Of a stretch of DNA of 34,877 nt, positions 6,992 to 14,309 are shown piece after piece (positions within the stretch are counted from its first letter, which is position 1; every line of letters begins with the position of its first letter). The notes under the pieces were generated by a model. It ran no database searches. It was not told the DNA's origin and saw only the letters and a program-made list of their open reading frames with translations. The position numbers and the translations under genes are program-made. This DNA is from Phenylobacterium sp. (GTDB lineage: Bacteria; Pseudomonadota; Alphaproteobacteria; Caulobacterales; Caulobacteraceae): assembly GCF_004299445.1 (NCBI RefSeq), contig NZ_SCTC01000028.1:1-34877 (forward strand). Reading direction: 5' to 3'.

Positions 6992-7348
6992 CTAGCGGGC
7001 CTTGCGGGCCGCGTAGCGGGCGTCGCGCTTGGCCTTGGCTTCGGCCTTGGTGAGCGCCTTGCGCTCCTTGCGTTCGCCGCGCTTGGCGTCGAGGTTCGCG
7101 GCTTCGGCGGCCTCCACGCTCAGGCGCGCGGCTTCGATCGCATCGGCGGCGGCCTGACGCTTGGCGACCTTGGCCTCGGTGCGCTCCTGGCGCACGCGCA
7201 GCAGCTCGGCCTCGCGGGCCTCGGCGCGGGTCGGCGTATCGGTCGCGGTGCTTGCAGCCTTCGGCTTGAAGGCGGCCAGCAAGGCCTTCTTCGCGTCGGC
7301 GGCTGTCTTCAGGCGTTCCTGGAAACCGGTGCGGAGGATCTCGTTCAT
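6992..7348 (-). CDS. DUF6481 family protein
   Basis: 118 residues opening MNEILRTGFQERLKTAADAK, followed by KALLAAFKPK and then a very Ala/Glu/Arg/Lys-rich helical stretch ending RDARYAARKAR. The FQ-RL-TAA-AKKALL opening and the AKRDARYAARKAR end are diagnostic of DUF6481, an alphaproteobacterial family of unknown function often found near cold-shock genes. It overlaps the preceding 63-residue gene by four bases (ATGA, 7345-7348), so the two are coupled. The composition suggests nucleic-acid or ribosome binding, which is inference only. Confidence 0.82.
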   Translation of the reverse strand: MNEILRTGFQERLKTAADAKKALLAAFKPKAASTATDTPTRAEAREAELLRVRQERTEAKVAKRQAAADAIEAARLSVEAAEAANLDAKRGERKERKALTKAEAKAKRDARYAARKAR

Positions 7349-7536
7349 TCTTGCCCTTTTCGGCTGGTCGCCGCGGCGCAGATCGCCTCGAGGTGTCCCC
7401 GGACGTTGCGCGACGCCAGCAGGACATCGACGGCGTGGCAGCCGTCGGCCTTCAGGCGCTGTTTGAGAGCCGCCACGTCACGGACCTCGCCCGCGCGGGC
7501 GAGCGCATAGGCGCGCTCGAGTGTGGATGGTGTCAT
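7345..7536 (-). CDS. Conserved small hypothetical protein downstream of cspA
   Basis: 63 residues: MTPSTLERAYALARAGEVRD, then VAALKQRLKADGCHAVDVLL and a short helical tail. The predicted fold is all-helical and resembles a small helix-turn-helix (residues ~5-35), but I do not recognise a named family. GGAGG (complement of 7547-7551) lies upstream and abuts a strong hairpin (7552-7580) that separates it from cspA. It is coupled by a four-base overlap to the DUF6481 gene. Its place suggests a role in the cold or growth-phase response. Confidence 0.65.
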   Translation of the reverse strand: MTPSTLERAYALARAGEVRDVAALKQRLKADGCHAVDVLLASRNVRGHLEAICAAATSRKGQE

Positions 7537-7551
7537 GGCGTGCAGACCTCC

Positions 7552-7580
7552 GGCCGGAGCGGCTTGGCGCCGCGCCGGCC
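7552..7580 (-). promoter_or_regulatory. Strong GC hairpin between cspA and the 63-residue gene
   Basis: GGCCGG-A-GCGGC-TTGGC-GCCGC-G-CCGGCC reads the same structure on both strands: an 11-pair stem with one internal mismatch and a five-base loop. There is no following T-run, so it is not a standard intrinsic terminator. It directly abuts the ribosome-binding site of the downstream gene. It may stabilise the cspA message end, cause partial termination, or limit downstream translation. Confidence 0.5.
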
Positions 7581-7595
7581 AGGGGCCCTTTGTCC

Positions 7596-7805
7596 TTAGG
7601 CGGCTTGCAGCTGGCCGGCGGACATCTTGCCGCTGCGCTGGTCGCGTTCGAGCTCGAAGGAAACCTTCTGGCCTTCGTTCAGCGAGCCCAGGCCCGCGCG
7701 TTCGACGGCCGAGATGTGCACGAACACGTCCGCGCCGCCGTCGTCAGGCTGGATGAAGCCGAAACCCTTGGTCGGGTTGAACCACTTCACGGTACCGGTA
7801 GCCAT
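7596..7805 (-). CDS. CspA-family cold-shock protein
   Basis: 69 residues forming one cold-shock (OB-fold) domain. Visible are [15 protein letters not shown] with RNP1 (KGFGFI) and [13 protein letters not shown] with RNP2 (VFVHI). Such proteins bind single-stranded RNA and DNA and melt RNA structure at low temperature or in stationary phase. The ATG at 7805 is preceded by an AT-richer leader carrying a 10-base stem (7849-7889), as is common for cold-shock genes. It is the first of six short codirectional genes. Which Csp paralogue it is cannot be told from one sequence. Confidence 0.95.
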   Translation of the reverse strand: MATGTVKWFNPTKGFGFIQPDDGGADVFVHISAVERAGLGSLNEGQKVSFELERDQRSGKMSAGQLQAA

Positions 7806-7848
7806 GTTTTCTGTCTTTCTATTGCAAGATTTGGCGCGCCCCGGGTGG

Positions 7849-7889
7849 GACTTCGCATCAAATTGTCGGAGAGGATCTTGCGAAGTCCG
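7849..7889 (-). promoter_or_regulatory. Stem-loop in the cspA 5' leader
   Basis: GGACTTCGCA (7849-7858) and TGCGAAGTCC (7880-7889) form a perfect 10-base inverted repeat with a 21-base loop, ending 43 bases before the cspA ATG. It lies in a 270-base gap (7806-8075) that otherwise holds only another palindrome at 7928-7941 and no coding frame I can support. Structured leaders are common in cold-shock genes, so a thermoregulatory role is plausible but unproven. Confidence 0.55.
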
Positions 7890-7927
7890 GGCTCGATCCG
7901 AAGAACAAGCGTGGAGAGCAACCGAAC

Positions 7928-7941
7928 CAAATCGCGATTTG
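7928..7941. promoter_or_regulatory. 14-base perfect palindrome upstream of cspA
   Basis: CAAATCGCGATTTG is perfectly self-complementary and about 125-135 bases upstream of the cspA start. It lies in an unusually AT-rich patch for this genome, so it is a candidate operator. The binding protein is unknown. Confidence 0.4.
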
Positions 7942-8075
7942 ATTGCGACCGTATATCCGAATAGCTCGTCGATATCTACCGAAATCGGGAATCCCGGCGA
8001 TGTCAGGGGGTGGACCCTGCGGAAGAGACACGTTCGCGGCGACGTCGAAACGCCTCGACCGGTCGGTCGCGACCT

Positions 8076-8855
8076 CTAGCGCGCCTTGGAGCCGCCGATG
8101 CGCTTCTGCTGGAAGAGCCACTGAGGCAGAGCCTCGTCGGCGAAGCCAGGATCCCAGCTGTTGTGGTTCACGCCCGCCAGTTCCTTGTAGGTGACCTGAG
8201 CGCCGGCCGCCTTGAGGGCGGCGGCCATCTTGCGGGACTCGTCCACGGGCACGACCACGTCGGCGTCGCCATGGACGATCCAGATCGGCAGCTTGCTGAT
8301 CTTGCCTGCCAGCGCGGCATACGGGTCCGGCCCCGCCGCGATGGGCGGCAGGCCGCGGAACGACCCGGCGAAGGCGCACACCGGCACGACGGCGGCCCAG
8401 CGGTCAGGATTCTCATAGGCCAGCCGCCACGACCCGTTGCCGCCCATCGACAGGCCGGCCAGGTAGACGCGATTGGGGTCGGTGCGGAACTCGCGCTCGG
8501 ACTGGGCGAGCGCCGCCATGGCCACCTTCGCCGGGACGCCCATCCAGAGCTGGTCCTTCGGCGCCTGCGGGAACACCACGATGGCCGGCCAGCGTTCGGG
8601 ATGTCGGCGGATCGCGCCGGCGAGACCCACCTCGGTCTGCAGCAGGCCGTCCGAGCCCCGCTCGCCGGCGCCGTGCAAGGCCAGGATGATGGGCTTTGCG
8701 CCCGCGATCGGCTTCCTCGGCACATAGACCTGGTAGGCGTACGACTTGCCGTCGACCGTGATCGTCCGGTCGAGGAAGCCCGTATCGGCCAGAGCCGCCG
8801 ACGGAAGCGCCAGCATGAACAGCGCCGCCAGCGCCAAAAGCCACCGCGTCATCAT
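8076..8855 (-). CDS. Secreted alpha/beta-hydrolase (predicted esterase, COG4099/LpqC-like)
   Basis: About 259 residues. MMTRWLLALAALFMLALPSA-ALA is a Sec signal peptide with likely cleavage after ALA. ILALHGAGERG forms the oxyanion region. GLSMGG is the nucleophile elbow, HGDADVVVP carries the acid, and NHNSWDPGF the catalytic histidine. The layout matches predicted peptidase/esterase COG4099, related to PHB depolymerase and feruloyl esterase. The product should act in the periplasm or outside the cell. Two adjacent ATGs (8855, 8852) follow GGGGGAGG; spacing favours the second. It diverges from ileS. Confidence 0.85.
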   Translation of the reverse strand: MMTRWLLALAALFMLALPSAALADTGFLDRTITVDGKSYAYQVYVPRKPIAGAKPIILALHGAGERGSDGLLQTEVGLAGAIRRHPERWPAIVVFPQAPKDQLWMGVPAKVAMAALAQSEREFRTDPNRVYLAGLSMGGNGSWRLAYENPDRWAAVVPVCAFAGSFRGLPPIAAGPDPYAALAGKISKLPIWIVHGDADVVVPVDESRKMAAALKAAGAQVTYKELAGVNHNSWDPGFADEALPQWLFQQKRIGGSKAR

Positions 8856-8910
8856 CCGCCTCCCCCATGTTGTTGAGAATGAGCGTAACCCTGCGCCCGT
8901 CGTTGTCATC

Positions 8911-8923
8911 CCCAAGACTTGGG
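8911..8923. repeat. 13-base palindrome between the esterase gene and ileS
   Basis: CCCAAGACTTGGG is a perfect palindrome about a central A, preceded by GTCATC. It lies in the 227-base divergent gap 8856-9082. I see nothing else there that I can support apart from promoter space. The GTCATCCC lead-in resembles that of the palindromic element behind groL (34316-34359). Confidence 0.45.
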
Positions 8924-9082
8924 TTCGCCGCCCGTCTCTGTTAGAGCCTCCCCCCATGACTTCGGTCCGGAAGAGCGTGCGAATTATCCGCCCGGCGTGA
9001 CGCCGCCGGACGAAGCCGTTCCAGCGCGCGCCGGGTTCTCACCCCGCACCTCTCAGACCCCCGGACCAGCCTGGACAGAGTG

Positions 9083-12010
9083 ATGGCCGACGACGCCCCC
9101 AATGCTACGCGCGACTACCGCGAAACCGTCTTCCTTCCCGAGACGCCCTTCCCCATGCGCGCGGGCCTGCCGCAGAAGGAGCCGCAGATCCTGGCGAAGT
9201 GGGCGGAGCAGAACCTCTACCACGCCATGCGCGCCGACCGGCAGCGCGCCGGCGCGCCGCTGTTCGTGCTGCACGACGGCCCGCCCTATGCGAACGGCGC
9301 GATCCACATCGGCCACTCCCTGCAGAAGACGCTGAAGGACTTCGTGGTCCGCTCGCGGTTCCTGCTGGGCTTCGACGTCGACTACGTGCCGGGCTGGGAC
9401 TGCCATGGCCTGCCCATCGAGTGGCAGATCGAGAAGGAGCTCAAGGAAAAGGGCCGACGCAAGGACGAGGTCTCGAAGGCCGAGTTCCGCACCCTTTGCC
9501 GCGACTACGCCGCGCACTGGATCGACGTGCAGCGCGACGGCTTCAAGCGCCTGGGCGTGATCGGCGACTGGGAAAACCGCTACGCCACCATGGACTATTC
9601 CAGCGAGGCCGCGATCGTGGCCGAGTTCCACAAGTTCGTGGCCACGGGCCAGCTCTACCGCGGCTCGAAACCCGTGATGTGGAGCCCGGTCGAGCGGACG
9701 GCCCTGGCCGACGCCGAGGTCGAATACCACGACCACAACAGCCCCACGATCTGGGTGAAGTTCCCGGTGACTGAAGGCAGCGACGCCGCGCGCGGCGCAT
9801 CGGTCGTCATCTGGACCACCACGCCCTGGACCATCCCGGCCAACCGGGCGATCAGCTACAACGAAGCCATCGACTACGGCGTCTACCAGGTCGAGGCCAT
9901 GGAAGAGGGCCTTGAGTTCGAGCCCTGGGCCAAGCCGGGCGACCGGCTGATCGTGGCCGACAAGCTGTCGGCCGATGTCTTCGCCGCCGCCAAGATCGCC
10001 AAGGCCCGCCGCGTCGAGAAGATCGACTGCCAGGGCATGGTCTGTGAGCACCCGTTCGCGAACCTGGACCCGCACTATCAGTTCGGCGTGCCGTTGCTGG
10101 CCGGCGACCACGTGACCGACGACGCCGGCACGGGCTTCGTCCACACCGCCCCCGGACACGGCGCCGACGACTACCTGGTCTGGCTGGCCCATGGCCATCG
10201 CGAGATCCCCGAGACGGTGGATCCCGACGGCGCCTACTACCCGCATGTGGCCCTGTTCGCAGGCCTGAAGGTGCTGGAGACCGAGGGCAAGAAGGCGGGC
10301 AAGTTCGGCCCCGCCAACCCGGCCGTCATCGACAAGCTGATCGAGGCCGGCCGCCTGCTGGCCCGCGGCCGGCTGGAGCACAGCTACCCGCACAGCTGGC
10401 GCTCGAAGGCTCCGGTGATCTTCCGCAACACCCCGCAGTGGTTCATCCGCATGGACGAGCCGGTGGACACCAAGGAGCTGGGCGGCCGCACCCTGCGCGA
10501 AGCCGCGCTGGAGGCCATCGAGGCCACCACGTTCCACCCCGCGGGCGGCAAGAACCGCATCCGCTCGATGGTGGAGAGCCGGCCCGACTGGCTGATCAGC
10601 CGCCAGCGTGCGTGGGGGGCTCCGCTGGCCATGTTCGTCGACAAGGAGACGAACCAGCCGCTGCACGATCCCGAGGTCGACAAGCGCATCATCGATGCTA
10701 TCGCCAAGGAAGGCGCCGACGCCTGGTTCACCCGGCCGGTCACCGACTTCCTCGGCAGCCACGACCCCGACCGCTACGAGAAGGTCGAGGACATCCTCGA
10801 TGTCTGGTTCGACTCGGGCTCGACCCACGCCTTCACGCTGGAGAACCGCGCCCACACCAAGTGGCCCGCCGACCTCTACCTGGAAGGCTCGGACCAGCAC
10901 CGCGGCTGGTTCCAGAGCTCGCTGCTGGAAAGCTCGGGCACCCGCGGCCGCGCGCCTTACGACGCCATCCTCACCCACGGTTTCACCATGGACGAGAACG
11001 GCGAGAAGATGAGCAAGTCCAAGGGCAACACGGTCGACCCAGAGGTGGTCATCCGCGAGTCCGGGGCCGAGATCATCCGCCTCTGGGCCGCGATGATCGA
11101 CTACGCAGACGACAGCCGGATCGGGAAGACGATCCTGCAGACGACCTCCGATGCGTACCGCAAGCTGCGCAACACCGTCCGCTACATGCTGGGCGCCCTG
11201 GCGGACTACTCGCCGGACGAGGCCGTCGAGCTGACCGAGATGCCGCCGCTGGAGCGGTTCATCCTGCACCGTCTCTGGGAGCTGGATGGCCAGGTGCGCG
11301 CCGCCTACGACGCCTACCTGTTCCAGGACGTGATCCGGCCGATCCTCGACTTCTGCCAGGAGGACCTGTCGGCGCTGTTCTTCGATATCCGCAGAGACAG
11401 CCTCTACTGCGACCAGCCCAGCGAGCTGAAGCGTCGGGCCGCGCGTACGGTGATGGAGGCGGTGTTCGAGCGGCTGACCGCGTGGCTCAGCCCGCTGATC
11501 CCGTTCACGATGGAAGAGGCCTGGACCACCCGCTACCCGAACGCCCACTCCAACTGCCTGCGCACCATCCCGATCACCCCGGTCGAGTGGAAGAACGACG
11601 CCGAGGCCGCCCGTTGGGCCAAGGTCCAGAAGGTGATGTCGGTGGTGACCGGCGCGCTGGAGGTCGAGCGGCGTGAGAAGCGGATGGGCGCCGCCCTGGA
11701 AGCCGCGCCGAAGGTCTTTATCTCCGACGCCGACCTGCTGGCCGCGCTGGACGGCCTGGACGCCGCCGAGGTGTTCCGCACCAGCCAGGCGACGCTGGTC
11801 GCGGGCGAGGGTCCCGCCGCAGCCTTCCGCCTGCCAGAGGTGGGCGGTGTCGCCGTGGAGACGCTGAAGGCCGAAGGCCGGAAGTGCGCCCGCTCGTGGC
11901 GGATCCTGCCGGAAGTGGGGTCCGACCCGCGCTACCCCGACCTGTCGCTGCGCGACGCTGAGGCCGTGGCGGCCTGGGACGCGGCCAGAAAAGGCCAGGG
12001 ACTGGCATGA
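9083..12010 (+). CDS. ileS: Isoleucyl-tRNA synthetase
   Basis: 975 residues from the ATG at 9083; a GTG immediately before (9080) would add one residue. The class I signature PPYANGAIHIGH has HIGH at 75-78. The CP1 editing domain shows TTTPWTIPANRAI, and KMSKS is at 642-646. The enzyme charges tRNA-Ile and edits Val-tRNA-Ile in the cytoplasm. The C-terminal zinc-ribbon region is degenerate: KCARSW and LSLRDA stand where family members often have KCxRCW and LCxRC. Length is otherwise normal. The stop overlaps the lspA start (ATGA), so the pair forms an operon. No T-box is visible. Confidence 0.98.
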   Translation: MADDAPNATRDYRETVFLPETPFPMRAGLPQKEPQILAKWAEQNLYHAMRADRQRAGAPLFVLHDGPPYANGAIHIGHSLQKTLKDFVVRSRFLLGFDVDYVPGWDCHGLPIEWQIEKELKEKGRRKDEVSKAEFRTLCRDYAAHWIDVQRDGFKRLGVIGDWENRYATMDYSSEAAIVAEFHKFVATGQLYRGSKPVMWSPVERTALADAEVEYHDHNSPTIWVKFPVTEGSDAARGASVVIWTTTPWTIPANRAISYNEAIDYGVYQVEAMEEGLEFEPWAKPGDRLIVADKLSADVFAAAKIAKARRVEKIDCQGMVCEHPFANLDPHYQFGVPLLAGDHVTDDAGTGFVHTAPGHGADDYLVWLAHGHREIPETVDPDGAYYPHVALFAGLKVLETEGKKAGKFGPANPAVIDKLIEAGRLLARGRLEHSYPHSWRSKAPVIFRNTPQWFIRMDEPVDTKELGGRTLREAALEAIEATTFHPAGGKNRIRSMVESRPDWLISRQRAWGAPLAMFVDKETNQPLHDPEVDKRIIDAIAKEGADAWFTRPVTDFLGSHDPDRYEKVEDILDVWFDSGSTHAFTLENRAHTKWPADLYLEGSDQHRGWFQSSLLESSGTRGRAPYDAILTHGFTMDENGEKMSKSKGNTVDPEVVIRESGAEIIRLWAAMIDYADDSRIGKTILQTTSDAYRKLRNTVRYMLGALADYSPDEAVELTEMPPLERFILHRLWELDGQVRAAYDAYLFQDVIRPILDFCQEDLSALFFDIRRDSLYCDQPSELKRRAARTVMEAVFERLTAWLSPLIPFTMEEAWTTRYPNAHSNCLRTIPITPVEWKNDAEAARWAKVQKVMSVVTGALEVERREKRMGAALEAAPKVFISDADLLAALDGLDAAEVFRTSQATLVAGEGPAAAFRLPEVGGVAVETLKAEGRKCARSWRILPEVGSDPRYPDLSLRDAEAVAAWDAARKGQGLA

Positions 12011-12516
12011 CCGAGGCCGCGGAAGCATCGTCGACTGGAGTCACCCGCTGGGGCTGGCGCGCCTATGCGCTGGCCGCCGTGGTGCTGATCCTGGACCAGC
12101 TCACGAAGTACTGGATCCTCTCGGTCGTGCGCCTTCCAGAAGGCGCCACGATGGAGGTGTTTCCGCCGCTGCAATTCACCCGCATCTGGAACGAAGGCGT
12201 CAGCTTCGGCCTCTTCCAGGCGCAGCACGACCTGGTGCGCTGGGGCATGGTGGCGTTCAACGTGGTCGTGGCGGTGCTGCTGTCGTACTGGGTGCGCAGC
12301 CAGGTCCGGCTGCTGCCGGCGGTGGGCCTGGGCCTGCTGATCGGCGGGGCGATCGGCAACGCCATAGACCGCGCCCGCTTCGGCGCGGTGGTGGATTTCA
12401 TCGACGTCCACCGGCTGGGCTTCTTCCCCTGGATCTTCAACATCGCCGACGCCGGCATCACCATCGGCGTCATCTTCATCCTGCTGGACAGCCTGCGGCG
12501 AGAACGTCCGGCCTGA
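12007..12516 (+). CDS. lspA: Lipoprotein signal peptidase II
   Basis: 169 residues with four membrane segments. Conserved boxes are VLILDQLTKYWIL, WNEGVSFGLF, GNAIDRARFGAVVDFID (first catalytic Asp) and FNIADAGITIGV (second Asp). The enzyme is an inner-membrane aspartic protease that cleaves prolipoproteins before the lipidated cysteine. It overlaps ileS by four bases. The next gene encodes a lipoprotein, which is itself a predicted substrate. Confidence 0.97.
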   Translation: MTEAAEASSTGVTRWGWRAYALAAVVLILDQLTKYWILSVVRLPEGATMEVFPPLQFTRIWNEGVSFGLFQAQHDLVRWGMVAFNVVVAVLLSYWVRSQVRLLPAVGLGLLIGGAIGNAIDRARFGAVVDFIDVHRLGFFPWIFNIADAGITIGVIFILLDSLRRERPA

Positions 12517-12643
12517 CGCCGTTGGCGCGAGCGCGCGGTTGGGGTATCCAGACGCTCCGCCGTTTTCCGGCCACGGACAGCGGGCACACTGCAGGACGAT
12601 GCGCCACCCTTCGATCCGGCGCGCTTGGGAGTTTCTAGGGTTC

Positions 12644-13201
12644 ATGAGCTTCAATCGCGTGATCGTGGCGACCGCCCTGGTCGCAGCCGCGGGCCTCGCC
12701 GGCTGCCAGTCCACCCAGAAGGCCCTGGGCATGTCCAAGGTGACCCCTGACGAGTTCCGGGTCGTGACCAAGGCGCCCCTGGTGGTCCCGCCCGACTACG
12801 CGCTGCGCCCGCCGGCCCCCGGCGAGCCGCGCCCGCAGGAGCTGCAGCCCGAGAGCGCCGCGCGCAACGCCCTGCTGGGCCAGCGCGAAGCCGAGCAGCG
12901 GTCCGACGGCGAGAAGCTGCTGGTCGCCAAGGCCGGCGCCGAAAAGGCCGACCCGCTGGTGCGCTATGTCGTCGATGACGAGTTCGGCGACATCGCCCAC
13001 AAGGAAAAGAACTTCGCCGACCGCGTGATGTTCTGGAAGAAGGGCGACGCGGCCGCGCCGCAGCAGACCGCCGCCCTCGATGGCTCCAACGCGCCCATCG
13101 ACGCCGCCGCCGAGAAGGAGCGCGTGGCCAAGCTGACCGGCGAAAAGCCCATCACCATCCAGCGCGACGCGAAGAGCCGCATCAAGCTCCCGGGGCTGTA
13201 G
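12644..13201 (+). CDS. bamF: DUF3035 lipoprotein, BamF-type outer-membrane assembly subunit
   Basis: 185 residues from the ATG at 12644. The N-terminus MSFNRVIVATALVAAAGLAG-C is a lipoprotein signal with a LAGC lipobox (C21). It is followed by TPDEFRVVTKAPLVVPPDYA, a motif shared by the BamC N-terminal lasso and the alphaproteobacterial BamF/DUF3035 family. BamF is a lipoprotein of the BAM complex that inserts outer-membrane proteins. The rest is hydrophilic and likely disordered. A longer reading from 12539 lacks a signal peptide and is rejected. It follows lspA and ends 26 bases before a strong terminator, closing the ileS-lspA-bamF unit. Confidence 0.8.
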   Translation: MSFNRVIVATALVAAAGLAGCQSTQKALGMSKVTPDEFRVVTKAPLVVPPDYALRPPAPGEPRPQELQPESAARNALLGQREAEQRSDGEKLLVAKAGAEKADPLVRYVVDDEFGDIAHKEKNFADRVMFWKKGDAAAPQQTAALDGSNAPIDAAAEKERVAKLTGEKPITIQRDAKSRIKLPGL

Positions 13202-13227
13202 GCCCCGGCCTACCCGCGAACGATTTC

Positions 13228-13260
13228 GAGCCTCCGCGCAAGCGGAGGCTCTTTCGTTTT
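13228..13260 (+). terminator. Intrinsic terminator after the ileS-lspA-bamF operon
   Basis: GAGCCTCCGC-GCAA-GCGGAGGCTC is a perfect 10-pair stem with a GCAA tetraloop, followed by TTTCGTTTT. It sits 26 bases after the bamF stop. The minus-strand TraB gene also ends toward it at 13302, so it may act in both directions, although the opposite side has only a weak T-run. Confidence 0.93.
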
Positions 13261-13301
13261 CAGACCACGGAACGGCAGAAGGCGGCCGGGCTCCTTCCGC
13301 C

Positions 13302-14261
13302 TCACTCCTCGCCCGGCGTCTTCACGGTCAGGCCCTGCTTCCGCAGCCGCTCCAGGACGCCGTTCTGCGCCAGCAACGGCCGCAGCGGGACCAGCACGAT
13401 CGCATGTCCCGGCTGCTTCAGAGCGCCCGCGATAGCGGCCGCGGTGTCGGCCTTGGTACGTTCGTCATAGGTCCGACCGCCCGAGATCACCGCCAGGCAG
13501 CGCTCGTAGGTCCGCTCGTTCTGGAGGGCCCCCTCCACGTCTCCGACCGCCCAGGCTCGCGCGGCGGCGCGGGTGACCCCCGGGCCGGCCTCAGCCTGGC
13601 TCAGCACCTCGTCGAAACAGATCCGCCCGGTGGACGCCGGCGTGCGCAGGATGCCGCTCAGCTGCGGGCCCAGGTCGTAGCTCTTCTCGACCACCTTCAC
13701 CCGTTGTCGCTGAGCCAGCAGGCGCACCAGCTTGGCCGGGTCCATGTTGGTCAGTTCCGACCGGTCTCGGTAGTCGATCGCCAGCTGCACGCCGGCCGCC
13801 AGCGGGTTGCTGGTCGGATAGTGCTTGGCGTCCTGGCCCAGTCGGGTGCGAACAGCCACGAACCGCGCCCGCGTCGCCGGGTCCAGCCGATCCTCGAACG
13901 GTCCGCCCGAGCGCAGCCGCAGCAGGTTGAACGCCGTCCCGACCGAGCCGCCGACCTTGGCGCGCACGTTGACGAACGGCAGGATCACCACGTTCGCGCC
14001 CTGCAGCCGCCGCTCGAAGATCGCCCGGTCCCATTCCATCCGCTTGGGCGCCAGCGAGGGCACGCCCAGCACGTAAACCGTGGTGTCGGCGTCGGTCACG
14101 CGCCACCATGCCGGCCCCGGCAGGCGGCCGCGCACGACCAGCTCCTCCACCAGCGTCGCGTCCGGGTCGTCGGGCAGCGGCGCCGGTGCAGGCGTCTGGG
14201 CGACAGCCGGAACGGCGGCAAGGGCGGCGACCAGGGTAAGAGCGGCGATACGTTTCAGCAC
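13302..14261 (-). CDS. TraB/GumN family protein with degenerate active-site motif
   Basis: 319 residues. MLKRIAALTLVAALAAVPAV-AQ is a signal peptide, so the product is periplasmic or secreted. PAWWRVTDADTTVYVLG opens the TraB/GumN domain, followed by a largely helical body and a GHAIVLVPLRPLLAQNGVLE end (this end of the family usually reads as a Leu-rich, LGxGxL-like strand). The usual GTIH near the N-terminus is replaced by GVPS, removing the metal-binding histidine expected in TraB/Tiki-type hydrolases, so the protein may be catalytically inactive. It diverges from mutL with a 48-base gap. Confidence 0.72.
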   Translation of the reverse strand: MLKRIAALTLVAALAAVPAVAQTPAPAPLPDDPDATLVEELVVRGRLPGPAWWRVTDADTTVYVLGVPSLAPKRMEWDRAIFERRLQGANVVILPFVNVRAKVGGSVGTAFNLLRLRSGGPFEDRLDPATRARFVAVRTRLGQDAKHYPTSNPLAAGVQLAIDYRDRSELTNMDPAKLVRLLAQRQRVKVVEKSYDLGPQLSGILRTPASTGRICFDEVLSQAEAGPGVTRAAARAWAVGDVEGALQNERTYERCLAVISGGRTYDERTKADTAAAIAGALKQPGHAIVLVPLRPLLAQNGVLERLRKQGLTVKTPGEE

Positions 14262-14309
14262 GCGGGGGAGACTCCTCGGAATCGGACTATGTAGGAAGAT
14301 CTAGCGCCC

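Noticed and set aside
9053..12028. A 991-codon open frame antisense to ileS
   Set aside because: High-GC DNA keeps the antisense frame open. The translated product has no recognisable domain, while the plus strand has all IleS motifs.
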